Below are positions 33,125 through 47,375 of a stretch of 64,000 bases of DNA, piece by piece. Within the stretch, counting starts at the first letter, position 1. Every line of letters begins with the position of its first letter. The translations under genes and the position numbers were made by a program. Origin of the DNA: Monomorium pharaonis (Eukaryota; Arthropoda; Insecta; Hymenoptera; Formicidae); assembly GCF_013373865.1 (NCBI RefSeq), contig NC_050476.1:2650501-2714500 (forward strand), read 5' to 3'. A model generated the notes under the pieces. That model did not search any database. It worked only from the letters and a program-made list of their open reading frames with translations, and was not told the origin of the DNA.

Positions 33125-36100
33125 ACGGGCTCGCCCTCCTCCTCGATACAACGCACGAGGTGTTCGCGCGCATCTTTCTTCTTTTGCTTCTCTTTTATCA
33201 CCACGACTGGCCGCAGGGTAAAGGATAGGGCGCAAAAGAAGGATAGGGTAGAGAAGATAGACGGTAGGGATTAGATCGCAGCCTCCCCACGGTGACGCAC
33301 GAAATAATCGTTTGATTATTTATTCTCCGAAAATTGATTGATTCTTTCGAGTGAGAGGATTGATTAAAGGACTGAAATGCTTAACTGCTCTTAAATTATA
33401 TTTCTAATGAGAAAAAAATTCACTGCAATATTAAAAAAATTTATTTAGCTAGAGATCAAATCAGAAAATAATTTTACGTTGGAGCATCAAATTAATCATA
33501 CTATATTTAAGAATTTAAACTTTTTTTTTAGTATAAATGTTTATACTAAAATCTATTATTTATTATAGAGAAACTGACTTCTATCTCTTCTATTTTTTTG
33601 AACTGTCGTTTAGGCAAATGTACTTACTATAATATGTGGCATAACATTTTTTTTTATTATGTTATATAATTTTCGATAACAATGTTCATTTTGCAATATA
33701 ATTCTACATACATAACTGTCCGCGGTGATGTTTTTTCAGAAATATTCACGAATGATTCGTATGTAACGCAGGGATCATAATCCCGTCTGTGTGAATGAGA
33801 GTTATCGCGATTATGTAAGCTGTATGATGGAACCGGATCGGTCTACGATCGCACGGTTCGTGTTTAACTCTTACGCCGCGCAATAGCATTTGCATAGAGA
33901 GCACGATCCTTCGCATCTTGGCCTTGAAGATGCCAAGAGAAGGTTGCACGTAAGGGACGGCCGTGAACTTGCTTACCACGTGATCCATGCCTTCTGCTCT
34001 ATCCCGACGCTATGTATTTATGCATTTCCTTCCGCCGAACCTAGAATCGTCTTTCCCTCATGTGATCTTTGTGATCTTTTCTTCCTCTTGTCTCTTACAC
34101 GCGATTTATGTTATTTATTTAACAGCGTTGTGCGATAATCTTATGTATACTTTAGCATACACTGTGAACTGGTAAAAATTGCAAAAAGATATTTTTATTA
34201 GGTTAATCTAAAGAAATAACGGAGGATGTTTTTAAAAATTGTATAATGTATCTTACGCTGTAAAGCGTAATGAAACACATTATGTATTTTACCGTGCCTA
34301 TAGGCAAGCCTGTTTTACTAGAAACAGTCTATTGAAACGAGATCTTCGATCTTTCACGGAGGTATAAACAGTACCTTCCGTAGGAGAGCGAAGAGCGGAG
34401 GACCTTGAAGTGTACGTCAGGATCGCGATACCTAGGTCGACGAACCCCATCCTAAAGGGTGGAGGGAGGAAGAGGGATTTTAAGCTCGTGCGTTCTTTGA
34501 CCGTGCATTCTTTGAACGGTTAATAACCACTTACTGTCGACATCTCAGAGAGATAAAACCTTTTTTTGTTGTCGCTCGCGAAACAGGGCTCGGTAATCGA
34601 TAAAGACAGTTAGTGTCTAACTCGCCAAACCGGACCCTGCCGAAAATATCAAGGTCCAGCGATGGGCAAACGATCGTGGGTGGTGAGAAGGATGTCGTAT
34701 AATTTGTTCCGTGTGTATGTGTGTGTGTGTGTGTTTCTATTACGTTTGTACAACTGTCTATCAAATTCCGTAACGTTTACATTTATTATCGGCATAAAAT
34801 TCTCAGAACGCGATGAGAGGCGATCTGACAGGAAGTGTCTTTTGCTACTGAAGTTCAATGTTCTTGTTCAAGTCATTGACCCATTATTATGCGAATGACA
34901 TGCGATATATGTTCCGGATATTTAACATGCGACCATAAAATTGGGTTCAAGATTTCGTACTGACGCCACTGTAATATTACTGAACCTCGCTGGCGAAATC
35001 CTCCGAAACGTGCAAACCGGTTGGGTCGGGGTTTACTCGTAATTAACTGAGAGATATCGAAGTTGCTTGCTGTGATTCTAATGATATCAAAAAGAAAGGT
35101 CTATGAAAGAAAAAAGGGATATTTGTACGTCACGTGTACTCGATAGATAATAAATAAAATTAAAAGAAGTATAAGATAAGAAATTTAAGCGGCTTAAATT
35201 TTGATAAAATTTATTACTTCTTACATATTTAAAAATATCTTTAAAATGAATACTATCTAATAATATTTTTTCATATATAATACATTATTAATATTTAAGC
35301 AAAATACTTGTAACTCCGGGCATAATAATATTATGAACGGAAATTTCATTTCCTTCTATATGTTCTGTTATTACTACTCATGACGCGATATAACGGAGTA
35401 GACAATAAAACGGCTTCACTTTCATAACGTCATAAAAGTTATGCTCATGATTACGTATGAATGTATGAGTCGTTGAATCCTGTTACTTAGCAATTGTAAT
35501 TTGTTTCTGTTAGATAAAAACGATATAAACTATGTAAATTATATATATATATCTTTTTTAGAGGAATTAATTGCGACGAAAAGTTTGATAGTATTATACC
35601 TAATAGTATGTCAGGTTAATTTTATTATCTCAACTCTAAAATCTTAAATCTTTTTATGGTATTTATTAATATTAATTTATCATGTTTACACGTGTTTATT
35701 TGTTAGCATTCGTATTAATACGACAAGCAAAATCTGTTAATTTAAAAAACAGACCTAACTGTAGATCCACGTACGCATGTGTTACGTATTAAAGAAATGT
35801 CATTTGCCGATAACAAATTTTATTGATCGTTTCTTGAGAAATAAACGTCTCGATAAAATATTATGTTTGAAATCTGTAAGGAGATAATTCCACTTGAAAT
35901 AAGAAATGTAAATTGTGTCGTTTTTGAAGAGTCCTCTCGTAAAAGAAGAGGTTTCCGAGCAGGAACGTTCAAATGTTGAAAACTGTGCCAGAAATTCTTC
36001 TTTGCCATATTCGTATTCCGTAGATCAGTTTAACGGCAAAAATATACATATCGTACGCGACCGATCGACATGTAGCTCTATCGCGCGCGGGCAAAACGGG

Positions 36101-38648
36101 TAACAACACTATGTCTAAGAACTATAATTCACGTCAGGGCCAGTGACCCTACAAGGTCTTGGATTCTCGCACGATTGCCATGATCCTTGCATACACACCA
36201 GCTGACTTCTAGCCAGCGATGATAGCCGCCTGACTGAATCGCGCGCTATAACCACTTACACTCTCCGTCTCCCTTGTCCGAGGAAATACGCAAGCTGCAT
36301 CCCGTAATCAAGGCGCCAATTAATTCCCTTTTGCAGTTTTTATTTGCAAACTGATCAGGCTCCTATATCTCAGAGAAATGTGAGGAGGTTCTTACTTTAA
36401 CGAGTACTTTCAAGCTTCTCTCTTTTGAGAAATAAACTGTCGGGGTGTTTTCACGAAAGATTGATAAATTGGAAAAAAACGTTTGACTAGAATTTTTCTG
36501 GAAAATTTTTAATGTACGCGTGATAATTATTTTTACAGAGCTCAAAAAGTGTTTTTTATAAAAACTGTGGAATTGAATTCTTTTTATATTTTGCATATTC
36601 TGTTTAAATTAATTATTAAGAAATCGTTGAATTTTCGACGAAATATAATCTGTATTTATAAGTTGGAATTAATCGGCTTCCTCTTTATCGTTGTATTTGT
36701 ATTGGGTTCGTGATTGATCGGGATTAAATGTAATCCCCCTGTCGTCGAAGTCGAATATACATCATTCAAATCACGTTCCGTTAGTCGATTTGGCGCGGGA
36801 TAACATCACACGCTTGTTCCGTGCTAATCGTACTGGATGTGTCATGTCAGGCTTTTTCGGATAAGCGATTCCATCGAAGTGTCTGCTGGAGAGACGGCTC
36901 GTTAAGGCACGTCAGCCGTGAAATGCACACGGACCCTTCTGAAAGCGGCCTGACGTTCTCCGCAGCGACGCTGATTTTATGGTGCACTCCCTTCGTTCTT
37001 TCTCTAAGACGTGGAATCTTCTTTATCTCTCCTTATGGGTTTCCACGCTCGGAATTCCTTTTTTTCCTTTTGAATTCCTCGCCAACAGGTTTCCTTCGGG
37101 TGCTGCTTCACGAGCTCCTCAGCACCGGGTGAAACGAAACAAAGCGAGAGCCTGTGACTTTTATAGCAGGAATAATGATGGACTTGACTATCGTTCCCCG
37201 TGATTGACATCCCTTTAATTTTTCCAATCTGTTACGGGAATTCGTTCATTCACGACTACGACAATTTTAGTCTTTCATCGACGGGCGAACAAAATTACTT
37301 TAAACATTTTTTAATTCGTATAAGTTTGGCGTATTATGCTAATACCATCGCGATTTTTTTATCACGCGTGTTGCGAAACTCCATGTAATGGAGGTGTTGA
37401 ATCATGCTTATGCTAATGAGGCCTCCGAAACGAATTGCTATTATACGTCAGCGAATCAGTGAATATGGAGATGATTGATATCGTGAAAGATATGTATGTA
37501 AAAATATGTATGCAAAACGCGATTGTGTAATATCAATAGCTCGAAACACGAGAACAAATATCTCTGTCATTCGAAGATAAAAGATAAATTTTAACTAATT
37601 TTCTTCGTTTCCGAGAACTTTGCGTCTTTTCTATTTTTTTTTAAATCATTGTTTGCTTAATTTTCTTAATTAACTTATGCCGATATGGGTAATAATAAGA
37701 ATCTTTTAAAAATATATTGTCACATTTGTTAAGATCTCTCACGATCTTTATATATATATATTTTTTTACTCTACTTTTTTGAGAGTATTTCGTGTTTATA
37801 TGTTTGTTAGATTGACGCTTAACATTAATAATGAAACGCTATAGTTGTCATGGGTATGGCGATAAAGAGGTAACAACAGTTTATTTTTAGCAGTAAAAGA
37901 GGCGTACGATTTTTTTTATAAAACGTACTAATATAATATTTATTGTTGCAATAAACATCATAATAATATAATATCACCTCTGACAATCTCAGGATGGCAA
38001 GACAACGCGCGACGGTAATAAAACAATCGTACTCTGGGCATTCTCGAATCCTGTCCTTCGTACATAGCTCACGCTTTCTGACTTCATCACGGCACTTCTC
38101 TCGGTCCGGTCTGCCAACCGGCAACGGTTTCTTCTTTTCATGCATTCCTTTATTTCTAACAATAAATCTAAAGCCCGCAAGGCTTGTTACACGTCGCCAT
38201 TTACGTCGTTTAAGTACGATATCGAGGCAGTCCGTGGAATCGTCGTAAGGGCACCGCGATCGCATTTACGCACGCAAGTCTTACAGGTTCCAAAAAAACG
38301 GAAGCGATGACAGACAGAAACGATTTCCGTTTGCCATCGGCAAACACGATTGACGTTCCCTCGCGACGACATCGGTCCGCCCGGCATTTATAACGTAGAT
38401 AATAATATTAATAATCGTAAGAATAATAAAGGGGGGATGATACTATTATAATAAGATGGCTTGATGAGAAAGACACACATCCGTTTGTTTGCGTAACGAG
38501 TCGAGTATTTTTGACTTCGTGATGCAACGGCAGCGAGGGGCACGGATGTGACGGATAGGGGATGTTATGATAACAAATTAAAAAAAATGTCATGGACTAA
38601 AGCTAAGACCAATGGTCTTGGTCTCATACGTCTATCTTGATTTCGTAA

Positions 38649-38673
38649 ATTCTCTCTCTCTCTCTCTCTCTCT
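38649..38673. repeat. (CT)n microsatellite
   Basis: About 12 ct units on the plus strand. Confidence 0.8.
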
Positions 38674-41409
38674 TTCATTCTCTTTTCCGTACGCAGGCAT
38701 TTTGAGCTATTCATTCATGCACACGATCTTTCTTTCAGTTCCTCTCTCGCTTTTTGCCTTTCCTTCCGCATTTTACATTTTCACTCATGAGTACAGACAC
38801 TCATTCTCGTATATAAAAATAATAATAAGATTTCATAATAATATATAATAATATAATATAATTATAATAATATATGTGCGCCTTACGCGTAATTTAATAG
38901 AATCCATAAAATTAATAATATCCATCTATATGCTATCTGCAATAAATGTAACAAAAAATAGTACTCAATAATATTACGGCATTTTACAAGCGTATTTTGA
39001 TCGTTGCTTTGATATCGGTATAATATATCGACGTACGTATATGATTAACATTAAACGAGAAAAGTGTCATGACCGTGATTGTCCTGTTCTAATCTAACGG
39101 CACTAACATAATTGGCAACAGATACAGTATATATTTGTCTTTTGTATATGTACGTGTATGCGGATCAACGGGTATCCGTATTGTCTCTTCATTCTTATGA
39201 ACATATGCATGCGCAATCGTTAAACCTCGAACGCGCGACATAAGCTGGCAAGCAGTTCGCATTCACGGGTGGCACGTTAATGTGTACTTTAAATTTTAAC
39301 TTACGAACTATATGACCACGAATTATTAGTTCCGGTATCGCTCGGCTGTCTTTCGTTTCGCGATATTGCGAATTTATTACAGCTCAAGTGGAACGTCTTC
39401 GTAATGTCGGCACGAGTTTTTATCTCGAACAGATTTCGCATCAATACCTCGAAAATGAAAGAGCTCAAGATACACTCATATGTAACGATGAAATATAGAA
39501 TAGCATGAAATGTAATACATAAAGATTTTCGTACGTGGAATTATATTTAATAGCGGTTTCTTCTACTTCTAAGCCGTAAAAAGGCAACTATTTACATTTC
39601 TAATAAAAATAAAAGAATAAATATATGTGTGATATTTTATCTCTTCTTTTAAAGGGAACAATAATCATTTTGCTTTAGTTTCGAGATATTGAATCGTCAT
39701 CTTGTCCTTCAACGAATGGACTCGGTTCCTATGCGTGCGTGCGTGCGTGTTAAGAGATTGCACTATGGATACGGATATAGCGTGATTATATTATTCTTAT
39801 TAGTCTTAAGACTTAGAAAAAGTCGTGGCTTCTCGATACTATCTCGAGCGTGACGTGGCAGAGAATGCGGCACGGGGGAAGGGCGATCCGGCTTTATAGT
39901 TTTTTTTTCTTGAATCTTTTTTGTTTTCACACATACGTGGCCAGATTTCCGCTTCAAGTCGGCATTTATTCGCGCGCGATGATCGGCTTGTGACTGACAG
40001 CGGCATTACGAAATCACGCGACGTCTTCATGCACGCGCGTAAATACATCGGCGCTCGTAAATGTGAAGCTATAAAAGTCTCGTTAGCGAGCCGAGATGAG
40101 AAGAGAGTGTCGATTAGCTTTTTACGGACCATTGATGAGATTCGAGTATTTTTTTTCCCCTTTTGCTTTTATGTTTCGCGCATGTTTCACAATTTCTTGC
40201 GTGGAATCAATATCGTTAAAAAACTTTACGGATGGCATCGTAGATAGAGATGCAGAGAGAAAGCAGCAAAGTGTTTCTGTCATTGATTAACACAAACATT
40301 TGAAGTCATTCGTTTAGCGTGAAAGGACGGCACGTGAATTATATTGTGTACAAATTCATTGACTTTCGAAAATGACAAGCTTAATATAAGGCATTTTTTT
40401 TATGTGCAGGAAAATTGTGAGCCTAGTCTGCGTGCAAATTAAGATACAAACTGATGGAAACGAGTGGACGTCTCACTATGTATCTACAAACGTACGTATG
40501 CTTAACATATACCGGGATCCTTAAATCAATTTTTGATTGATTTACATGGCGTTCGCGCTTGCAGTGCGACGCTTCGGTATCCTAAGCTAAACAATCGTCA
40601 ATATAAATTGTTCATTAGACGAACACACGTAATATGTAGCGTGTCGCTTTTCGTACAATTAGCGACATATGTATATTCTTGCACATTGAGACTTGCTCCA
40701 GTCGAGTCGAAGCCCATAAATTTGCGAGCGAAAGAAAGATCACTTAACCCTTTCACATCTGATTTAAGGCGAAACATGTGTAATTTAATTACTTTTGCAG
40801 ATCTTTTAAGTGCAGGTATCACAATGTAATTAAATTGAAAGTGTAGATATCACAATGTAACCATTCGAAATGGCGGATTCAATCAATCAATAACATAAAA
40901 AACGCAAACATAAAGATAAAATATATTAAAAATTAATAAAAAAGTTTGTTTTGACCTTTTTATTTCGGAGTTTTTTCTGTCTTTTATGTGCTTTTAGAAT
41001 TTTCTGTTGTTTTTTAATTTTGAAAGGTGGAGCTTTACAAGGCTTGTCCTACCAATCAAAAACATTTACTGAGACTTTTTAGACGCTGCAAAAATATGTC
41101 ATAAATATAAATTCAGTTTATATAAAAAATAAAATAAACAATATAAATGTCTTGAGATAACAATTATGCAGTAATATTTCGGTCTAATCTACATCTTGCA
41201 AATAATCAATAGCATTACCGTATTTTTTTATCATTAAAAGACACGAAATTTTAGAATGTCATTTTTTTATATCTTACATATAATATAAAATATCAAAATT
41301 GTTGGAATTTCTATATTGTTTTCTCGGTTTAAATAATCTCATGCAAAGGTAACGTTGCGTATCTTTTACGACTAGTCCGAGAACTGTCGGATTATTACAA
41401 TAAAAAAAC

Positions 41410-41756
41410 TATATGTATATAATCAAATATAAAATACATATAATTTAAATATTAAATATATATTTTTTTTCTTGTATAATCTTTATCTACACATACATAC
41501 ATATATATATATAAAGAAAAATAAAAAGAATTGAAAATTAGAAGGGTAATTTTTGCATTGTTTTTTATTAAAAAATTAAGTCTGAAAAATAAAAAAATTC
41601 CATATATAATCTAATATAAATAAAAAATGTATAATATGTGTACTTACATATATATAAAATATTATACAATGTAATTAATTATACAATTTTCTTTCTTATG
41701 AAGAAAAAACAATGCAAAAGCTATTTTCATATATTTATATTTGATTATATATAGAT
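41410..41756. repeat. AT-rich inverted repeat (MITE-like)
   Basis: ttttgcattgttttttatt near 41551 pairs with aaaaaacaatgcaaaag near 41704, and atataatcaaatataaa near 41416 pairs with tatatttgattatat near 41733. The arms enclose about 130 bases. Composition is very AT-rich, so some pairing is expected by chance, but the nested order supports a real element. Confidence 0.4.
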
Positions 41757-42576
41757 TTACCAAATTACTACGTAAATAACTTTTTACATTTTTATATTTT
41801 AAATTCGATAAATCATCATCCCCTTGTGTATGCCTCTTAATAAATGATTGATTGGAGAGCCGAAATGAGTAGAGAAGCATGAAGTCACTTACATTTCACT
41901 TATATTTACAGTAACGTTTTAAATTTTATGATTTGAATATTTATCACAATACTTCTTTGAGATTAAAAGAAGTAATTTTCTTTAGAATGGGCGATAATTG
42001 TCATTAGTGACTTATATCTATCAGAGATGTTGTTTTCTCTAAATACATAACGTATATGTTCTGAAATATGCATTTAAACAATATATGAAAGGGTTGAAAT
42101 CTCATAGAAATGATAGTTATTGGCGAAAACATTTAAAAATCTAATACATACGTGTAAAAAAATATTATAAAACATTTATCCGCGTCAAATATAGGCTTCG
42201 ACTGTGATATTATACTACGATTACACGGTTAGAGTCTACATTGAAACAACGAGACAATTTTCTTCGAACTGTCACTCTTTAAAAACTTGATGATCTTCTG
42301 ATGTCTTCTCTTGATTCTTCTTACTTATTCTTGCTGAAAAATAATTGAGATGCAGCTACTTGTGTCTTTCTCGATAAACGTTCTTTGCAAGTACGTCATC
42401 GATGAAATAGTACTATAGTACTAAGAATCTTCAGTGTGGCATGAGAAAATTCGTTGTTCATTTAACAGTAATCATTATTCGACGCAAGATGTTGCTGATT
42501 CGCGCTTTTTCCGAGCGACTAGTTCTCGTTAAGCTTGCGTAACATATTTACACAAAGGTTTCTTGTCCGTTCGGGT

Positions 42577-43757
42577 TCACGTATTACTGTTGTCGTGAAC
42601 GTGCACGTGTCCATGCGTGGAATTGGCGAGGGGTGAGTGCGGTAGATGCGGGGGTGATGGTAGTTCGATGAGGGTGACGTCGTATCCGACGGAATGATCA
42701 CCCGGATCGCCGGGATCCGGCGAATCCGGATTGTTGCGTTCACTACCCGGCTCCGGATTGATCCGCGAGTGGCTCACCTCCAGCAGGAACAGATCCTCGT
42801 CGACGTAATATCGAATCATGTCGTCGTCAATTTTCGCTGTAATTCTGCAACACGATAGGGCAACAATCTCGTTAAATCCTTTCGGTGCGACTTGTGAGCA
42901 AAAGCGGCATATCTCGTTTCAAAGAACGTGATCATAACGAATTGGCATGCAAACACGATAACTTCGACCATTATAATATTGTGACACTTGCTGAACAAAC
43001 AGTCTAATTTGTCGTAAATATTATTTCTTTTACGAGAAAAACTTTTCTTCTACTTGATATTTTTCTAATAATTTTTTTCTTTAATGTGAAATTTCTCGAT
43101 ATTAAAATAGATTTGAAGAAGAAAATTCTTTAAGAAATTATTGCCTAGAATGTCGATTGTCATCAAATTATCACAGTATTATAACGGCAAAACAACGTTT
43201 ATGATGTCTGTAAATCTTCAAGATCTCGCAGTCAAAATGAAAAAAGTGGATCGTAAAGTTTGCACTGCGTTGTGCGTAGCTCGAGAGAAAGAAAAAGAGA
43301 ACGCGCAAGATAGGATTTGCCTGAATCACATGAACTGTACGTGTTGAGTAACGAAGAATATATCTGTCCGATAGAAAAGATTCTCGCAGTGCGTAACCAA
43401 CGTATGTTGAAAAATATATCGGGCACAGAGAATAAATAATCAGTTGGACGAGACGCATGACGACATTAAGCGAGGCAAGCGAGGCAAGCGAGGCGTGCGT
43501 GAGTGCGCTCGTGACGGAAGGCAAAAGACGAGAAGCGTGAAGGATTAGTGGATTAATCAGGCGTGATTGTGCGTAGCGGTAGCGAGATGCAGTCAGCGTT
43601 AAGGTGATCGACAAAGAGAGGACACTTTTAACGAGAGAGTATACACGAGAATGGCGTATACATTTAAATACATATGTCGCAGAGAGAAACCCGCGTCCGA
43701 CATTTGAAAGAGGCACGATCATAGGCGAGAGGGACAGCGAAAGGAGGAGAGAGACAG

Positions 43758-43830
<73 letters not shown>

Positions 43831-44402
43831 GGCAGACAGAGAGAAACAGAGGAGAAAGAGAGACTACCAAACCAGGCGGAGAGAGTCAGGCAATGTCACC
43901 GTTATGGCATGCATCGCGTGTAGGCGTGCATGCAAGTAAAGATGACACTCTACTAAACTTACCCCTTTGTGTTTTTGCGATAGAGGTTATTAATACTCGA
44001 GGATGCAATTTTGTACTTTGACTCAATCTGCAAAATAGAAAAAAGTAGAACATTAGAATTTTGATAGTGGCTTGTGCGCGGACCGCTGCCGTCACGTTTC
44101 GTTTCGCGCGCGCGCACTCGAGAAAGTGCTCGCGAGACGTGCGTAGGTAGACGCAATATTACCGCAAGAATGACAGCAAGAGAGAAAGACGGAAGGAGGA
44201 AGAGCGTAAGAGAGTAAAGTAGACAAGACAGATCGAAACGGGAAGATATAACGACGAAGAGGTACGTCGCGCGGAGGCAGTTTTAAGATCGATCGGAGCG
44301 CGGCCGAGATAGGAATTACGGTAGATCACCGTGTGGATCAATTAGATTGTTCGTTCGCGTAGAAACGCGATGCATGAAAGAAGAGAAATCTGACAATAGA
44401 GT

Positions 44403-44484
<82 letters not shown>

Positions 44485-47307
44485 AAGAAAGACAGAGTGT
44501 TTTCCTTTCCACTTTTTTCTTCCGCCAATTCTGATCGGTATAATGCGTTCTTAATCCGTCAGTGTCCAGCGGATCGTTAAGAGCCGCCGACAGTCTCACA
44601 CATCAGCAGCGGAGCACGAGGGGTAAATATGATCGTACGTCTTGCACTATCGATATTGTATTAATAATGAGGATCTTGGGCACAGTGGACAGTGATGCAT
44701 GCGCATTAATATTAATTAGCGAGTGGACCAGTGCGAACGAGTATTAATAATGGCGCAGTATGCTTTCACATGCATGAATAGTATGTACTCTCTCATGGGG
44801 CTTGTATATGTGCACATAATTATACATATATATATGTATGAGTGTACAATTTTCGCGCGCATCGAAACTAAACTGGTACCGATTGAAATCGAGACAGACA
44901 TTGGTTCAGCACACCTTCCGGCTTGCGACTTTATTGAGCCTGGAAGTATTTACCCGGGGGCTTACGTTACGGGAAGCGTATCTCGATCGATGGTAGCGAT
45001 AACACATTATTGTCTCGCTTCTCATTCTGTTTTCTAGAGCAAGCCTCGCGCAAACGACAGAAATCGTAATCATAGATTAACCCATTAACGCCCACGGTTG
45101 CGTTATGTTAGATGCCGTGCGGTGTGTTTTGCATAAAACACATCACTGCTACTGTATGCATAGCATTATCGGTATTGGTCGCGGTATGGAAATGGTGAGA
45201 ATTTCCATTTCCCGTTTCCACGAGGCATACGAACGGGGCTTGCTAGAGTCGTTATTTCACTGACTTTACTACCGAATGATAAGTATCAAGTATCAAGTAT
45301 TCAGTTAACATAGAATTCGCGAAAACGTATTTCCCCTCTCGATTATGCGCGTTTAATTTATATATCAACGATATTTATCCCCCGTTCCAAGATTAACGTT
45401 ACATTCATGTATCGTACGATTCACGGTAAAGATCAATAACTTTCTGTATACTGCGGGCGTTAATAGTTCACGACGCAGCGAGAATGGCTACCTATGTATC
45501 AGCTCTACTATTTCCGCTACTTCTCTAAAAAGTATCTCTCTGTGAATGCAATGTCAGACGCAAGCGAACCGTGGAAATCGTGAACAGCTGCAAAGCTGCT
45601 CTCTGAGATCTCTCTCTGCGTGCGCGCGCGAATGCGAAGGCGTGAGAATGTTTGTTGTGATGTTAAGATGTGTGTTGGCAGTGTACAAGGAGATAGCCTT
45701 AGGATGTTCCTTACAGCATTGAGCAGGCCCTGGACCGTCGGTGGGGTGACGTGCAATGGCGTATAGACGTCTTCCGATTCTTGACGTACGTAAAGCATGA
45801 CGCGTTCCTCGGCGTCCGTCGGGCGCAGATGCGGCGGCTGCTGTTGCAAGTGCAGCCGATTGCCGACACTGGACACCACTGCGCCCGTCAGGCCGGTCTG
45901 CTGCACCCCTTGCAGCACCGAGCCTTGCAGCTCCTGCACCTGCATCAGCAATGAGTCCTTCTTGTCGTGCAGGCTACTGAGATTGTCGGGCGGAAAGTGG
46001 TTGTGGAACTTGAGGGCCGGCAGACTCGGCCGGCCACACGGGGGCGGATAGGGGCTGCTACCCCCTGCCTTCAATCCTCCACCTTCACCGTTACTGAGGG
46101 ACGAGGTGTCGGTATCACCCCCGCCCCCGCCGCCGCCACCACCGTAGAAGCCCGACAACTCCATCGTCGAGAACTGTCGTGGAAGAGAGAAGAACAAGGT
46201 TTATATTTCTACTCTGCGTCTTTTTTCTTTCTTTTTTTTTTGTTCGCGAGACAACAAGATCCGTTTGAATTTTACGAATGCGTTAGGAAACGAGACGTAA
46301 CTTTGACGTTACGTTAATTTCTTTTCTTGATATATAATTATCTTAATTTTAATACCCGTGAAAAAAATTTACAAAATAGCGAACAAATCAAAAGTCTACA
46401 AAACGTAGCAAGCATGTCAATTTGAAAACTCTTCAGTTTTGATAATAAAAATAATAATGCAACAGATTATTGTTGATTATAACGTAATGCCATAAATTAC
46501 GATAACAACTCATATATTTATTGGCATAGAGTTAAGATAAAAGTAAATACTGTAAGGCTACTACTTTGGTTCGTTGAACTAAATTGAACGTAAAAACTTG
46601 AAAGGCTGTCCTCGAAAAAGTCCACGTCGTTACTTTGCGATGCAAGAGTTGCGGTTAGTGCAGGGTCTCGGCGGGGGTGAGAGTAGAGGATTGTGAACGC
46701 CATACGATTTTTTTTTTTGTAAATCCGCTTTTGCGCTTAGTTAGTTGAGATGCATGCTAAGACGACGTAACTCGTATTTAATCAAAGACAAACACAAATT
46801 GACAGTGTAACAAACATAGACGCCTTGTACTGAATTTTAGTCACATTGATGTGCGTGTTAAAATAAGTTCAATGTTATTAATCAATTATATTTGATAATG
46901 AGTGCAGTTATTAAATTTAATATCGTTATTAAACATACACGTGGTTTGCATTTAAGCTTCTACATCACAGTAAGTCTTTGTAGAAGACACTGTTAATTGT
47001 TTAAATAATATAAGATAGATGATTACCTTATCGATGGCGTGCTCGGCCGGCGGGGAGAAAAGCACAGGCGGCTTGTGCAGATCGACCATGGAATAAAACT
47101 CGCTACGTTCCGTGACGGGGTGATAGAGCTCATCGAGCTTTTTCCTGCCGGTCGCTGTCAGCTTCCTCTTAGCCGCGCGTCTCTCCTCGTCCCGGGTCTT
47201 TCTCTCCGCTCCCTGCGATAAGCAACGTCATCTCTCAACTTAATTTCAACGATCGTATTGCTATCAGGAAGCGATCGCGAGTCATTTTATCGCAAATAAA
47301 CAGAGAA

Positions 47308-47375
<68 letters not shown>

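Larger units (their letters stand above)
33130..42576. other. 9.4-kb region without a convincing gene
   Basis: Lies between the protease promoter and the grainyhead stop codon. All frames are short and lack family resemblance. It holds microsatellites ((GT)n near 34711-34733, (CT)n at 38649-38672) and a very AT-rich section (40850-42300) with an inverted repeat. The grainyhead 3' UTR on the minus strand must occupy its right part, and distal enhancers are plausible but not identifiable by eye. Confidence 0.5.

Noticed and set aside
43604..43939. Frame rich in Arg-Glu repeats, and similar ones at 44347, 50933 and 59684
   Set aside because: Translations of (GA)n microsatellites; the opposite strand gives Leu-Ser repeats.
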